Assembly: GCA_947085815.1 (NCBI GenBank)
Contig: CAMTXU010000014.1
Location: 1-64,000 of the forward strand
Reading direction: 5' to 3'
DNA: 64,000 nt
Source: Fen-1258 sp947085815
Lineage (GTDB): Bacteria; Bacteroidota; Ignavibacteria; Ignavibacteriales; Melioribacteraceae
Positions 1-8,917 of the stretch are shown one piece after another. The position numbers and the translations under genes were made by a program. Numbering within the stretch: position 1 is the stretch's first letter; the number at the start of each line of letters is the position of its first letter. The notes beneath the pieces were generated by a model. It was not told where the DNA came from and did no database searches. It saw nothing but the letters and a program-made list of their open reading frames with translations.

Positions 1-206
1 CATCCTCTTTTTGTTTTTAGGATGGCAAGTGAACTATTTTTTATTTCACTTGTAAATGTGTACGATGTTTGCTAACTAACTATCACTAACTGTGCACGAT
101 CTTGTGCTAATTTTCTGTTACCGATGTTCTGCTTATTGTCAATTAGATACTAATTTTTAAACAGTATTAGAGTCTTATTGCCGTGAGTTTAGCGGTAATA
201 ATTTTT
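1..206. other. Intergenic, no gene recognised
   Basis: This stretch lies downstream of the minus-strand gene ending at 207. It is AT-rich, has stops in all frames over short distances, and shows no tRNA-like or terminator-like structure that I could support. A gene on the left may end before position 1. Confidence 0.5.
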
Positions 207-2021
207 CTAATTGATTTCTACCGAAATAGATAAAATAGTCAGAAGGCGTTGTTCCAACAATTCAATTCCCTCTCTAATATTTTTTCTTGTTGTCTGCGAT
301 TCTTCTAAAATGTCGGGAATCATTTTCTTATAATAGTTGATACCTTCTAGAAGATTGGCGCTGAATAGATTATAGAGCTCTTCAAATTTTTCAGAGAAGT
401 CGCTTCCATTTTCTTCCATTTTTTTCTGCAAGTAATCAATATAAAGCCCAAGTTCTTTCACAAATAAATTTGGGCGACTCGGATCGGTTACTAAATCAAT
501 TCTTCCATAGATGTGATCAACCATTTCGTGCAAGGTCGAAATTTTAGAATAGTAAGCCAGATTTGGACCGGGGCAGACAGAAACCGCTCGACTTTGTTTT
601 GGCGTCTCAATATTATTTACAATCAACGCTGGAACAGTTAATCCCTCGCACAAACAAGCCTTATCAACAACCTTATCTAACTGTTTCTGATATGACTCTT
701 CGTCACGATAGCCATTTTTCAAGTCGGCAATTTTTTTGTTGATGAATGTTATTGATGCCGTACATAGTGGTTTATCTGAATAGTCTTTATTCGAAATTAA
801 AAATTTCTTCGGGCACGGGCTGCCCGGTTTTCCGTTTTCAATTCTTTCCATCTTCTCAATATCTTTAGTATTTCCGCGGAGACTATTGAAAGGAACGCCC
901 AATGGAGAAATATCGCTCAAATATAAATCATCTTCCCCCGCCGCAGAAAGTTTTTGCAGAGTGTAATCATCAACGTTCATAACTTCCGGTACTAACAGAA
1001 ACGGGCTTCCCCAACCAACTGATTTAACTCCGTAATAGCGAAGAAGGAAATCTTGCTCGGTTGATTTTCCAACGCCTCCTTGAACAGTAACATCATAGAC
1101 TAGTTTTGTATCATCAATAGAAATTCCTTTTTTAACAAGCGCCGGAAGATATATTTCTTTCAATGCATTCATCAATTCATCTTTTCTGTTTTTGAATTCT
1201 TCTAATATCGGACCTAATAGCAAACCATCCGTTGCGAATGCGTGTCCGCCGCAATTCAATCCCGATTCAATACGAAACTCGGAAACCCATAAACCTTTCT
1301 TCGCTAAAAATTTTCCTTGAATCAACGCGGAACGGTAGTCGCTGACTTTAATAACTATCTTCTTTTTAAAACCACATTCTTTGTTTGGATAAAAATCATT
1401 AAATTTTTCTATGTAGCTGTATAATTTGGGATTCATTCCGGCAGAAAAAATAATAGAACTTTCTAAATCACTCATCGCAAATCCGCGCAACGAAGCATGC
1501 GCATCATTAAATTCGGATGGAAGCAACTCATTGTTCGAATCATAATTTGCTTTATCTAACTTCGTCATGATGTTTACATCTATTGAGCCCGGAAAAATAC
1601 TTTGGCGTAGTTCGGATTGCATATTGAACCGTGTGATTTCATCATTCGCATTCAACATTTCATTGTATTTGATCTTCAGTGCGGAAGAATCGGGCAGCAT
1701 TTCAAAATATTTTGTTATCCCGCTTCCCGATTCAAAAGGTGAGTTCTTCAATTCTTCAAACTGTTCTTTCACAAGCTGGTTTATCATATTTAAATATGCG
1801 GTTACTCTATGAGCGCGCGCGTCGTCTTCTTTATCCTCTATTTGAATAAACGGTCTGCCCAGTTTTTCAAGGTGATGTTTGCGTAACTTTTCCATTAACG
1901 TATCATCCACCAACGACATGACAGATGAGATCCCGTATTTAGCTACTTTAAGCGGCGCATCAACAGAAAAGGCAACACCGAGAACCGGTATGTGAAATGT
2001 ATGTCCTTGAGACCTGATCAT
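207..2021 (-). CDS. Large conserved hypothetical protein (604 aa)
   Basis: I do not recognise a characterised family. The 604-residue protein has no signal peptide or membrane segment and begins with a distinctive GHTFHIPVLG stretch. The middle holds glycine-rich motifs (NCGGHAF, then YDVTVQGGVGKS about 60 residues on, then GWGSPFLL) that could be phosphate- or cofactor-binding loops of a TIM-barrel-like enzyme, but this is inference. The C-terminal half carries scattered cysteines (GSPCPK, PLCTAS, ACLCEG, SVCPGP) that could bind metal or an Fe-S cluster. The last 100 residues are helical and charged. It stands alone, with a 470-bp gap upstream. ATG start. Confidence 0.8.
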   Translation of the reverse strand: MIRSQGHTFHIPVLGVAFSVDAPLKVAKYGISSVMSLVDDTLMEKLRKHHLEKLGRPFIQIEDKEDDARAHRVTAYLNMINQLVKEQFEELKNSPFESGSGITKYFEMLPDSSALKIKYNEMLNANDEITRFNMQSELRQSIFPGSIDVNIMTKLDKANYDSNNELLPSEFNDAHASLRGFAMSDLESSIIFSAGMNPKLYSYIEKFNDFYPNKECGFKKKIVIKVSDYRSALIQGKFLAKKGLWVSEFRIESGLNCGGHAFATDGLLLGPILEEFKNRKDELMNALKEIYLPALVKKGISIDDTKLVYDVTVQGGVGKSTEQDFLLRYYGVKSVGWGSPFLLVPEVMNVDDYTLQKLSAAGEDDLYLSDISPLGVPFNSLRGNTKDIEKMERIENGKPGSPCPKKFLISNKDYSDKPLCTASITFINKKIADLKNGYRDEESYQKQLDKVVDKACLCEGLTVPALIVNNIETPKQSRAVSVCPGPNLAYYSKISTLHEMVDHIYGRIDLVTDPSRPNLFVKELGLYIDYLQKKMEENGSDFSEKFEELYNLFSANLLEGINYYKKMIPDILEESQTTRKNIREGIELLEQRLLTILSISVEIN

Positions 2022-2491
2022 TCTATTTCCAAGAAATTTGAAAATTTTTTTGGCACATTACTTACAATTGCAGAGAAGATACAACTGCTGAGTTATTTTT
2101 TTGAGACGCTCATTGTATTTCTTTTGCGGTTTCAAAATAGTGATTATCTGATGCGCTAACTATAGTTGGAAGTGGTTCTGTGGTTACTTTTACAAAACTT
2201 TTACATAAAATTCTCGTAACTACTCAGCAGCCACCTAAATTGTAATTTTAAATATGCCACAAAGACACGAAGACACAATCCGCCGAGGCGGACACTAAGT
2301 TCTATTTATAAGTTCTTTGTGCTTCTTAGTGCCTTTGCGCCTTAGTGGCAAAAAAATCATCAGTGCTGAGTAGTTACTTCTTTTTTAAGTATGATTCAAA
2401 AGAATATGAAATTGAGTTAGCGATGATGCGGTGAATAAAAAATCTGCCCTGGAAGAAGGCCAAAGATAGACGATAGAATGGCTAATGACGT
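2022..2491. other. Intergenic region holding a small TIR element
   Basis: This 470-bp gap lies between the hypothetical protein and sbtB. I see no coding sequence in it. Its right half is occupied by the inverted-repeat element at 2216-2377. A partial look-alike of that element's end (CTGCTGAGT) sits near 2090, suggesting nested or decayed copies. Confidence 0.6.
2216..2377. repeat. MITE-like element A, perfect 14-bp terminal inverted repeats
   Basis: The ends GTAACTACTCAGCA (2216-2229) and TGCTGAGTAGTTAC (2364-2377) are perfect inverted repeats 162 bp apart. The interior has a second, imperfect inverted pair, TGCCACAAAGACACGAAG against CTTAGTGCCTTTGCGCCTTAGTGGCA, a widespread GCCAC/GTGGC-type bacterial intergenic repeat. 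There is no ORF, so it would need a transposase in trans. I could not see a clear target-site duplication. Confidence 0.7.
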
Positions 2492-2773
2492 TTAATGTAT
2501 TACTTCCGCATCGGTTAAAAACATAATGCCCGAGTATCTTTCAATCATCGGTTTTACTCTTTTTATAACTGCTTCGATCTTAGACTCCTCTTCAACAATA
2601 ATTATCATCTCGTACCTAATCACATCAACAAGAATGGCTGAAACCTTATTGCCGTGTCTGCCCCTACCGGTTATATCACTTATCACAGAGTAACCGCTAA
2701 TATTACATTCATCAATTTCGCGGATTACTTTGTTTAGCTCAAAAGATTCAATTATTATCTCTAGCTTTTTCAT
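2492..2773 (-). CDS. sbtB: PII-like regulator, SbtB family
   Basis: This 93-residue protein has the PII ferredoxin-like pattern: an opening beta-strand (KKLEIIIESFELNKV), a GRGRHG T-loop region, then ILVDVIRYEMIIIVEEES and a final helix/strand pair. It lies 3 bp downstream of an SbtA-type permease. SbtB proteins bind adenine nucleotides and gate SbtA bicarbonate uptake; this role rests on position and fold. It lacks the C-terminal Cys redox loop of some cyanobacterial SbtB proteins and is slightly short. ATG start. Confidence 0.8.
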   Translation of the reverse strand: MKKLEIIIESFELNKVIREIDECNISGYSVISDITGRGRHGNKVSAILVDVIRYEMIIIVEEESKIEAVIKRVKPMIERYSGIMFLTDAEVIH

Positions 2774-2776
2774 TTC

Positions 2777-3766
2777 TTACCTTAAGAAATTAAATAGAAA
2801 TTCACAAAAAGAGTGATAGATCGGTATACCAAAAATAATGTTAAATGGAAAAGTAATAGCAAGAGACATTGTGATGTAATACGAAGGATTAGCATCGGGT
2901 AGGGCAAGACGCACTGCGGCAGGTGCTGCAATATAAGAAGCACTCGCTGCAAGAACGGCGAACAATGTTGCGTTACCGATCTGCAATCCTAACAGTATTG
3001 CTAAAGCTCCACCTAAAGCGCCATTTACTAAAGGAACAAGTAATGCAAAAAATCCAAGTTTTAAGCCCACTAACTTGAACTCTCCGATCCTTCTGCCTGC
3101 AAGTAAACCCATTTCAAGTAAAAACAATGTTAATATTCCCTGGAACGGATCCACAAAAAATGATTTTGTCAGTTCATTACCATGATCTTTTGTTAGAAAA
3201 CCGATTAACAAGCTGCCAAAGAGCAAGACAACACTTCCGTTGAATAGCGCTTCTTTTGTAACTTCGAGAAGATTCATCTCTTTTTTAGAATTCTTATTAT
3301 AAATGCTTACTAAAAGGAGTGAAACAAAAATTGCGGGAGCTTCCATCATTGCCATCATGCCGACCAAATAACCATCGAAATTAATTCTACTTCTTTCCAA
3401 AAAAGTTATTGCTGTAATAAAAGTAACAACGCTAACCGATCCGTAATGTGCGGCAATTGCGCCAGCATTTATTACATCTCCTTTCAATATTCTTTTGAGC
3501 ATAAAAAAAACTAAGGTTGGCGTGAGGATACCAATAAGAATAGAATTAGCAATGGAAGCGATAAGTCCACTCTCAATCCCAGTTTTTGAAATTTCTACTC
3601 CGCCCTTAAAACCGATTGCCATCATCAGATATATTGAAAGTATCTTAACAATCGCATCAGGTATTTTAATATCGGACTTGATTATTGCAGCCAAGAATCC
3701 AAGAATAAAAAACAGAATTCCCGGATAGTTTAAATTAAGTAACCCGTTGTGAAGTAGATCCGTCAT
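2777..3766 (-). CDS. sbtA: SbtA-like sodium-dependent bicarbonate permease
   Basis: This is a 329-residue integral membrane protein with about ten hydrophobic segments, beginning LNYPGILFFILGFLAAIIKSDI. The repeated halves, the GFKGGVEISKTG motif after the second helix, and AAHYGSVSVVTF match the DUF897/SbtA family. It probably imports bicarbonate with sodium across the inner membrane. It is followed immediately by sbtB and preceded by a broken beta-carbonic anhydrase, so the three once formed an inorganic-carbon module. Substrate is by homology only. Confidence 0.82.
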   Translation of the reverse strand: MTDLLHNGLLNLNYPGILFFILGFLAAIIKSDIKIPDAIVKILSIYLMMAIGFKGGVEISKTGIESGLIASIANSILIGILTPTLVFFMLKRILKGDVINAGAIAAHYGSVSVVTFITAITFLERSRINFDGYLVGMMAMMEAPAIFVSLLLVSIYNKNSKKEMNLLEVTKEALFNGSVVLLFGSLLIGFLTKDHGNELTKSFFVDPFQGILTLFLLEMGLLAGRRIGEFKLVGLKLGFFALLVPLVNGALGGALAILLGLQIGNATLFAVLAASASYIAAPAAVRLALPDANPSYYITMSLAITFPFNIIFGIPIYHSFCEFLFNFLR

Positions 3767-3885
3767 CTAAATGTTTGTTTAATTGTCAATTAGAATTTTG
3801 TGGTATAATATAACAAAAAACTTTGGGTAGTATTTAATAAGCAGCAATCTAATCTTAATAGTTAAGTTAACCCGAATTGATCACC

Positions 3886-4213
3886 CTAAGAGTAAGAATT
3901 CTTTCCGCCGCAGCCATAGTGCCCGCACACAATAATGTGCTTTACATGCAGAACCTCAACCGCGAATTGAATAACCGACAAACAATTCAGATCTGTGTGT
4001 ACTACAACATTTGCAACATTTCTATGAACGAATAGTTCGCCCGGAAGAAGATTAACAATTTCATTAGCCGGCACTCTGCTGTCTGAACAACCAATCCATA
4101 GGTATTCCGGTTTTTGCTGATCAATTAGTTTTTCAAAAAAATCGGGTGTTTGAGCTTTAATGCTTTCTGCCCATTTTTTTATTATTCTCAAAAAGATGGC
4201 TAAGTTTTTTCAT
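3886..4213 (-). pseudogene. Beta-carbonic anhydrase, frameshifted and 3'-truncated
   Basis: From an ATG at 4213 the reading is MKKLSHLFENNKK. A seven-A tract (plus-strand T run 4174-4180) then shifts frame, and the expected continuation WAESIKAQTPDFFEKL follows in the other frame. Removing one A restores the canonical beta-CA N-terminus. The other frame can only start at a TTG at 4191. The zinc-site motifs CSDSR and HYGCGG are present, but the protein stops five residues later (about 101-110 aa against a usual 200 or so), and no C-terminal half is found downstream. It lies 9 bp after the kinase gene and upstream of sbtAB. Probably inactive. Confidence 0.75.
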
Positions 4214-4221
4214 GTTTTCTC

Positions 4222-5565
4222 TCAATGGCATTCTAATGTACTTCCGCCGATGAACTCGCGCAGCACAGAATCACCCGGAACGGGAGAATCGTCTTCTACA
4301 GGCTCAATGGCTTCCAACATTTTTTTAACGCGGGCGGCGCGGATATATGCGTCCTCTCTTAAAGGATCGGTTGAATATTTCTTTTCCCATTCGGCAAAAT
4401 CTTTCAATAGTTTCGGTCTATAAAGAGGAACCTCGAACGGCATTGATGTATTAACAATATAATCTGCAGTACCGTTGTAGGGAAGAATATTTCTTTTTTC
4501 GGAAGAGCGTACATAATGCCAATGCAAAAGAGTTTGTTCCGGTTTGTAAGCGCGGTGAACAGAATCGCGAAGCATCCGGCGTATTAAACGCAAATCTGTC
4601 CATCTAATGTATTGCCCGTCGGGCATTTTCATTTGAAGCAGCGGTTCTAAGTACAATTTAAATTTCTGTGCTGCCGGAATTTCACGGCTGAAATCGGGGA
4701 ACAAGCCATGCAAACTATCAATCAACAAAACTTCATTGTCATGTAATTGAAGCGGTGTTCTATCCGGGAATCTTTTGCCCGCCTTAAAATCATAGTAAGG
4801 AATTTTTACTTCTTCGCCGGAGGCAAGACGTTTAAGATGATCATTGATTAATTCAAGATCGAGCGCTTGCGGAGTTTCAAAATCGTAATCGCCAAATTCA
4901 TCCTTCGGGTGCATTTCAAGATCGAAGAAGTAGTGATCGACAACCAGCGGGACAAACTTCATTCCCATTTTTTTCAACCGCTGTTCAAGTTTAAGTGTTG
5001 TAGTAGTTTTACCCGAAGACGATGGCCCGCTCACCATAACCATTTTCAATTCTTCGCTTCTCTCTTTAATCATTTCAGCCGCGGTATCAAGCTGAGTTTC
5101 ATAAAAAGTTTCCGCTTCGTGAACTATATGGGGGAACTCCCCTTTCTTAATTCTCTCATTAACAGACTCAACAGTATTAAGACCATGAGATGCAGCCCAA
5201 TCCAGCGAGCGCCAAACTTTTTTCCAGGGTATAAACTCATTTGGTTTTGAGAAGTGGCGTGAATTTTCTCTTCTTCTCTGAGCGGCTTCTTCTCGGTAAA
5301 GAATAAATTCTTTGGCAACTTTCGCGTGTCCGTGCTCAATCAAAATTTTTTCAATTATGTCTTGAATTTCCTCAACATGCGGTTTGTATCCTTCTTCGAA
5401 TGTTTGTTCCATCAACGCCACGACGTGTTTAGAGAGATCTGCGGCTTTTTCTTTATCGCGCCCGCCAACAGAAACTGCCGCTCTATAAATTACATTAGCA
5501 ATTCTTTCGGGGTTGAATGGAACAACCGCGCCGCTTCTTTTGATGACGTACTTAAATTTGCTCAT
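4222..5565 (-). CDS. ATP-cone / uridine kinase-phosphoribulokinase fusion
   Basis: Residues 1-95 (KRSGAVVPFNPERI ... AKEFILYREE) form an ATP-cone, the nucleotide-sensing domain known from ribonucleotide reductase. A linker follows, then a P-loop kinase domain from about 170 with Walker A GPSSSGKT at 180-187 and the uridine-kinase-type DHYFFD and IPYYDFKAGKR motifs. It probably phosphorylates a nucleoside or sugar phosphate in the cytosol under adenine-nucleotide control. The exact substrate is unknown; similar proteins are annotated nucleoside kinase. 447 aa, ATG start. The carbonic-anhydrase pseudogene follows after 9 bp. Confidence 0.8.
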   Translation of the reverse strand: MSKFKYVIKRSGAVVPFNPERIANVIYRAAVSVGGRDKEKAADLSKHVVALMEQTFEEGYKPHVEEIQDIIEKILIEHGHAKVAKEFILYREEAAQRRRENSRHFSKPNEFIPWKKVWRSLDWAASHGLNTVESVNERIKKGEFPHIVHEAETFYETQLDTAAEMIKERSEELKMVMVSGPSSSGKTTTTLKLEQRLKKMGMKFVPLVVDHYFFDLEMHPKDEFGDYDFETPQALDLELINDHLKRLASGEEVKIPYYDFKAGKRFPDRTPLQLHDNEVLLIDSLHGLFPDFSREIPAAQKFKLYLEPLLQMKMPDGQYIRWTDLRLIRRMLRDSVHRAYKPEQTLLHWHYVRSSEKRNILPYNGTADYIVNTSMPFEVPLYRPKLLKDFAEWEKKYSTDPLREDAYIRAARVKKMLEAIEPVEDDSPVPGDSVLREFIGGSTLECH

Positions 5566-6096
5566 TGCTTCTCCGGTGTTAATAATAATGGAAATAAATT
5601 TAACCTCTCAAGAACCTTATTTCAATTAAATGGTTCTTTATTTTTTTTCTTCTTATCAGTTGTATTAACGAGTAAGCAAGTCCAATCAAAGAGATTACGA
5701 CAATCGCGCCGGTATAATTTTTCCAGAGACTGTATCTAACCGAGGCTGAAAAGATCAAGTGACTTAATTACTAATTCACATTACGCACGAAAGTTTTTTT
5801 AGTTATCATTTCTTTTGACATAACCATCCCTTCGGGAGCGATCTTCGCGCCTGTCTGCCGTAGTCATATTATCTTGGCGTCTTTCCCCATAGGGATGGCT
5901 ATGCCAGCGTGAAATTTGTTTCTTTTTTCCACGCCAAGCACGCTAATTCCGAAGGAGTGGCTATGCCAGAAATACGCCAAGAGCGCCAAATCTATAAACT
6001 GCGTAAGGTGAATTACTAATATTTTTTTAAGTATCGGTTTCACTATATATATTCATTCAAAAAATGGACTCAAATGTAAATCGATTTCCTCTTCTT
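5566..6096. other. Intergenic region with TIR element F
   Basis: This 531-bp gap lies between two minus-strand genes. I see no convincing gene. About half is the element at 5768-6019. The stretch 5566-5767, just upstream of the kinase gene, probably holds its promoter, but no clear motif was found. Confidence 0.5.
5768..6019. repeat. MITE-like element F, 20-bp imperfect TIRs
   Basis: The left end TTACTAATTCACATTACGCA (5768-5787) and the reverse complement of 6000-6019, TTAGTAATTCACCTTACGCA, match at 18 of 20 positions over a 252-bp unit. Inside are two near copies of GGCTATGCCAG (around 5896 and 5959) and repeated CGCCAAG-type words, so it may be a composite of shorter palindromes. No ORF. 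Confidence 0.6.
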
Positions 6097-7083
6097 CTAA
6101 AGAATTTTATCTGCGTAAGAAAATATTGCAGGCAATCCTCCTGTGTGCCAAAACAAAACTGTGTCGTTCAAGTTGAACTGCCGTTTCTCAATTAGATCAA
6201 CCAAAGCACCGAATGTTCTAGCCGTATAAACCGGGTCGACAAGAATTCCCTCTGTTTCGGCTAATAGTTTGATCGCTCTTCTTTCCAACTCTCCAACAAT
6301 GCCATATCCTTCACCAAGATATTCATTTCTAAGTACGAAATCGTCTTTTGTAAAAGTGTGATTAATTCCCAAGTAATGCGCTGATCTATTTGTAAGATTC
6401 AAAAGATGCTCGGAATAAGTAAGCCCTTCATACTCTTGTTTGTCTATTTCGATGCCAATCAAATCGAATTTTTGATCATAAACATGTTTGCCTAAAACGA
6501 GTCCGGCATGTGTTCCTCCTGAACTTGATGAAAACACAACATGAGAAACATTTTCATCTAATTCATCCAATTGAGATTTTAGCTCTCTAACCGCTTCAAC
6601 AAATCCAGCAACACCCACTTCGTTCGATCCGCCGTAAGGAATAATGTATGGCTTCTTGCCGCGCTGAAATAATTCTTCCGAGATTTGTGGAATTTTTTCC
6701 CCTTTCCGGAACTCGCCCGCCCAATGAATATATGCGCCGAGTAATTTATCCAATAAAAAATTTCCTTTAGGAATTTCCGGCTCGGAACCGCCAAGAACCA
6801 GATGGCACTCTAATCCAATTGCAGCGCACGCCGCCGCAGTTTGCCTGCAATGATTTGATTGTTCCGCTCCCCCCGTAATAATTGTATCACAACCTTTTGA
6901 AATAGCATCGCCAATAAAAAATTCCAGCTTTCGTGTTTTATTACCGCCGAAAGCGAGACCCGTTAAATCATCTCTCTTAATAAATATTCTTGGTCCTTGT
7001 AATTTTTTAGATAGCCTTTTTAGCTCCGTGATCGGAGTAGGAAAAAAGCCTAACTGCTTCTTTGGTAAATCGATGTTCATCAT
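6097..7083 (-). CDS. D-cysteine desulfhydrase / ACC deaminase family PLP enzyme
   Basis: This 328-residue fold-type II PLP enzyme carries GGNKTRKLEF with the PLP lysine at K49, and GGAEQSNHCRQTAAACA as in D-cysteine desulfhydrase and 1-aminocyclopropane-1-carboxylate deaminase. It probably deaminates or desulfurates a small amino acid in the cytosol, giving a 2-oxo acid and ammonia. D-cysteine is the likeliest substrate, but sequence alone cannot separate it from ACC. Its start overlaps the upstream nitroreductase stop (ATGA), so the two are translationally coupled. Confidence 0.85.
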   Translation of the reverse strand: MMNIDLPKKQLGFFPTPITELKRLSKKLQGPRIFIKRDDLTGLAFGGNKTRKLEFFIGDAISKGCDTIITGGAEQSNHCRQTAAACAAIGLECHLVLGGSEPEIPKGNFLLDKLLGAYIHWAGEFRKGEKIPQISEELFQRGKKPYIIPYGGSNEVGVAGFVEAVRELKSQLDELDENVSHVVFSSSSGGTHAGLVLGKHVYDQKFDLIGIEIDKQEYEGLTYSEHLLNLTNRSAHYLGINHTFTKDDFVLRNEYLGEGYGIVGELERRAIKLLAETEGILVDPVYTARTFGALVDLIEKRQFNLNDTVLFWHTGGLPAIFSYADKIL

Positions 7084-7727
7084 TTAAGGTAGCCAACGGT
7101 TTGTGAAAGAATTATTTTTTGATCCGGGGTGAGCTTCAATACCTCGGCAAGTTTTGGTTTTTCTATCAGCCCGCGAATAACGCAAGCTAATCCTTGTGAA
7201 GCACAATAGAGATAAACATTTTGAGCGATGAATCCGACTTCTGCCGATGTCCACATTAATTTAATTTCATCATCGTCATTAGATTTGATCCTGGAATAAT
7301 CCGAAACGTAAACCAAATTTAACGGTGCGATTTTTACAAAGCTTTGTACTCCGCAGTAAGAACGCATATCTCCTTCCGCTACAAAATTTAGCATATCCTC
7401 TTTTGAGTTATATAAATAAACACCTGATGAGAGAACAACATAAATGTCAATTTCCCGCCAATTGCGTGCAGAAGGAGCCGTATGTTTACCCGATTCTCTA
7501 TTTATTCCGTTTGCCGCCCATAAAAGATTTGATAGTTCTTGTACCGGAATTTCTTTCTCGCTAAAGTCCCTTGAGCTGCTTCGTAATTTCAGCGCTTGCA
7601 TTAACGGTTTTCCGATCTCTGTTTGTGGTGCGGGAAGTTTTATCTCTTTCAGTTCTTGTGCCGAAATAAGATCTGGAAAGAAGAAAAGTACTAAAATCAA
7701 AATGAATGAAGATGCTTTTTTAAACAT
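7080..7727 (-). CDS. Exported SagB/ThcOx-type nitroreductase-family protein
   Basis: I start it at the ATG at 7727, which gives an N-terminal signal peptide (MFKKASSFILILVLFFFPDLISAQ) and places it directly after the upstream stop. A 54-bp longer frame with no signal is possible but unlikely. The rest is a compact nitroreductase fold: RSSSRDFSEKEIPVQELSNLLWAANGINR, then APSARNWREIDIYVV, and a C-terminal CASQGLACVIRG. Such proteins bind FMN and reduce or oxidise small molecules; an exported version would act in the periplasm. Middle gene of a three-gene operon. Confidence 0.8.
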   Translation of the reverse strand: MFKKASSFILILVLFFFPDLISAQELKEIKLPAPQTEIGKPLMQALKLRSSSRDFSEKEIPVQELSNLLWAANGINRESGKHTAPSARNWREIDIYVVLSSGVYLYNSKEDMLNFVAEGDMRSYCGVQSFVKIAPLNLVYVSDYSRIKSNDDDEIKLMWTSAEVGFIAQNVYLYCASQGLACVIRGLIEKPKLAEVLKLTPDQKIILSQTVGYLK

Positions 7728-7729
7728 TT

Positions 7730-8860
7730 TTATTTTCCTTTCATTGTTGACAACATATAAACAGCAAACGAAGCCAGCCAATGTTCACCTTCATAACTGC
7801 CGCTAAAAATCATGGATAAGCCCACATTGGCATGTTTATCTGCTGCTGCAGTAAGTATTTTTCTTAGTTTTTTGTTCGCCGGAAATTGAGATGCAATTCC
7901 ATACATACACCAAGCACGGCTAAGATTTAGTCCGTCTAAGTGAACAAGTTTTGGATCGGTTCTATCCGTAACAACCGCCGGCTCTAACAGATTTTTTGTC
8001 TGAACAATGCCCGGCATAAATTTATAAAACCATTTTACAAATTCGTTCGACTGCAAAACTCTTCTCATTAAATCGGCTTCCATAAGACACGGAGAAAAAA
8101 AATCTTCTCCGCTTGGTTCCCATTTCGCGTCGTAGTTTCTATCGTTTTTAAAATAGAACAAAGCTCTTTCGGTTAATACTTTTTCCAAAAGTTGATTTTG
8201 AGAAGCTCTGGCATAATCAAGCGCGAATGAAATTCCAAATGCCGTATTAGGATGAACGCCGGTGCGTATAGGGTAATTCTGTTTGGGTAAAAACTCTATA
8301 TATTGTTTAACTAACGCATCTGTAAGAGGCTGTAAATTCTTACACCATTTTTTCCCATTTTCATCGTTCCAATCAAGTAATTCTTCTTGAAGCTTTAAAA
8401 GCCATGCCCAACCGTAAGTTCTTTCAAATGATTTTCTGTTTGACTGACTTAAATACGAAATTTCCGATTTAATATTTTCCTGCGTCAAATTTTCATTGAG
8501 CGCTTTTCTAATTGCGGCAGCATTTTCCACAGATGGAAACATTTTAAGAACCCTGACCAACATCCAGTGACCATGAACGGAAGAGTGCCAGTCAAAACAT
8601 CCGTAGAAAGCCGGATGCAAGATTGAAGGAGCCAAGACTTCTTTGAAATCGTTCATTACGTGATCAAGTTTGTTCGGGTATTCTTTCTGAACACATTTCA
8701 AAGCGAGGCGGGCAAGGTTTGCAGCTACATTTTGATTAAGCTGTAGAGATTTAGTTGAGTCATCGCCAAACAACTCATCCTCCGCAATATTTGAAGGTGC
8801 GGCAAAACTAATTAGCGCAAAAATGAATATTACCGGAAAGAGTATGAAGAAACGTATCAC
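7730..8860 (-). CDS. DUF2891 family secreted protein
   Basis: This 376-residue protein has an N-terminal signal peptide (IRFFILFPVIFIFALISFAAPS) followed by an all-helical domain with the DUF2891 signature HPAFYGCFDWHSSVHGHWML. The Trp/His-rich motif and alpha-barrel pattern recall glycan-active enzymes, but no activity is established for the family. First gene of the operon with the nitroreductase and PLP enzyme. Confidence 0.85.
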   Translation of the reverse strand: MIRFFILFPVIFIFALISFAAPSNIAEDELFGDDSTKSLQLNQNVAANLARLALKCVQKEYPNKLDHVMNDFKEVLAPSILHPAFYGCFDWHSSVHGHWMLVRVLKMFPSVENAAAIRKALNENLTQENIKSEISYLSQSNRKSFERTYGWAWLLKLQEELLDWNDENGKKWCKNLQPLTDALVKQYIEFLPKQNYPIRTGVHPNTAFGISFALDYARASQNQLLEKVLTERALFYFKNDRNYDAKWEPSGEDFFSPCLMEADLMRRVLQSNEFVKWFYKFMPGIVQTKNLLEPAVVTDRTDPKLVHLDGLNLSRAWCMYGIASQFPANKKLRKILTAAADKHANVGLSMIFSGSYEGEHWLASFAVYMLSTMKGK

Positions 8861-8917
8861 AATTCCTCCTAATTAAGTCTGAATAAATTTAACGAATAAG
8901 TTGCAAAGCGACATATT

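Noticed and set aside
5326..5739. 137-codon plus-strand frame across the ATP-cone gene start
   Set aside because: Overlaps the kinase gene in antisense and is Phe/Asn-rich without any motif.
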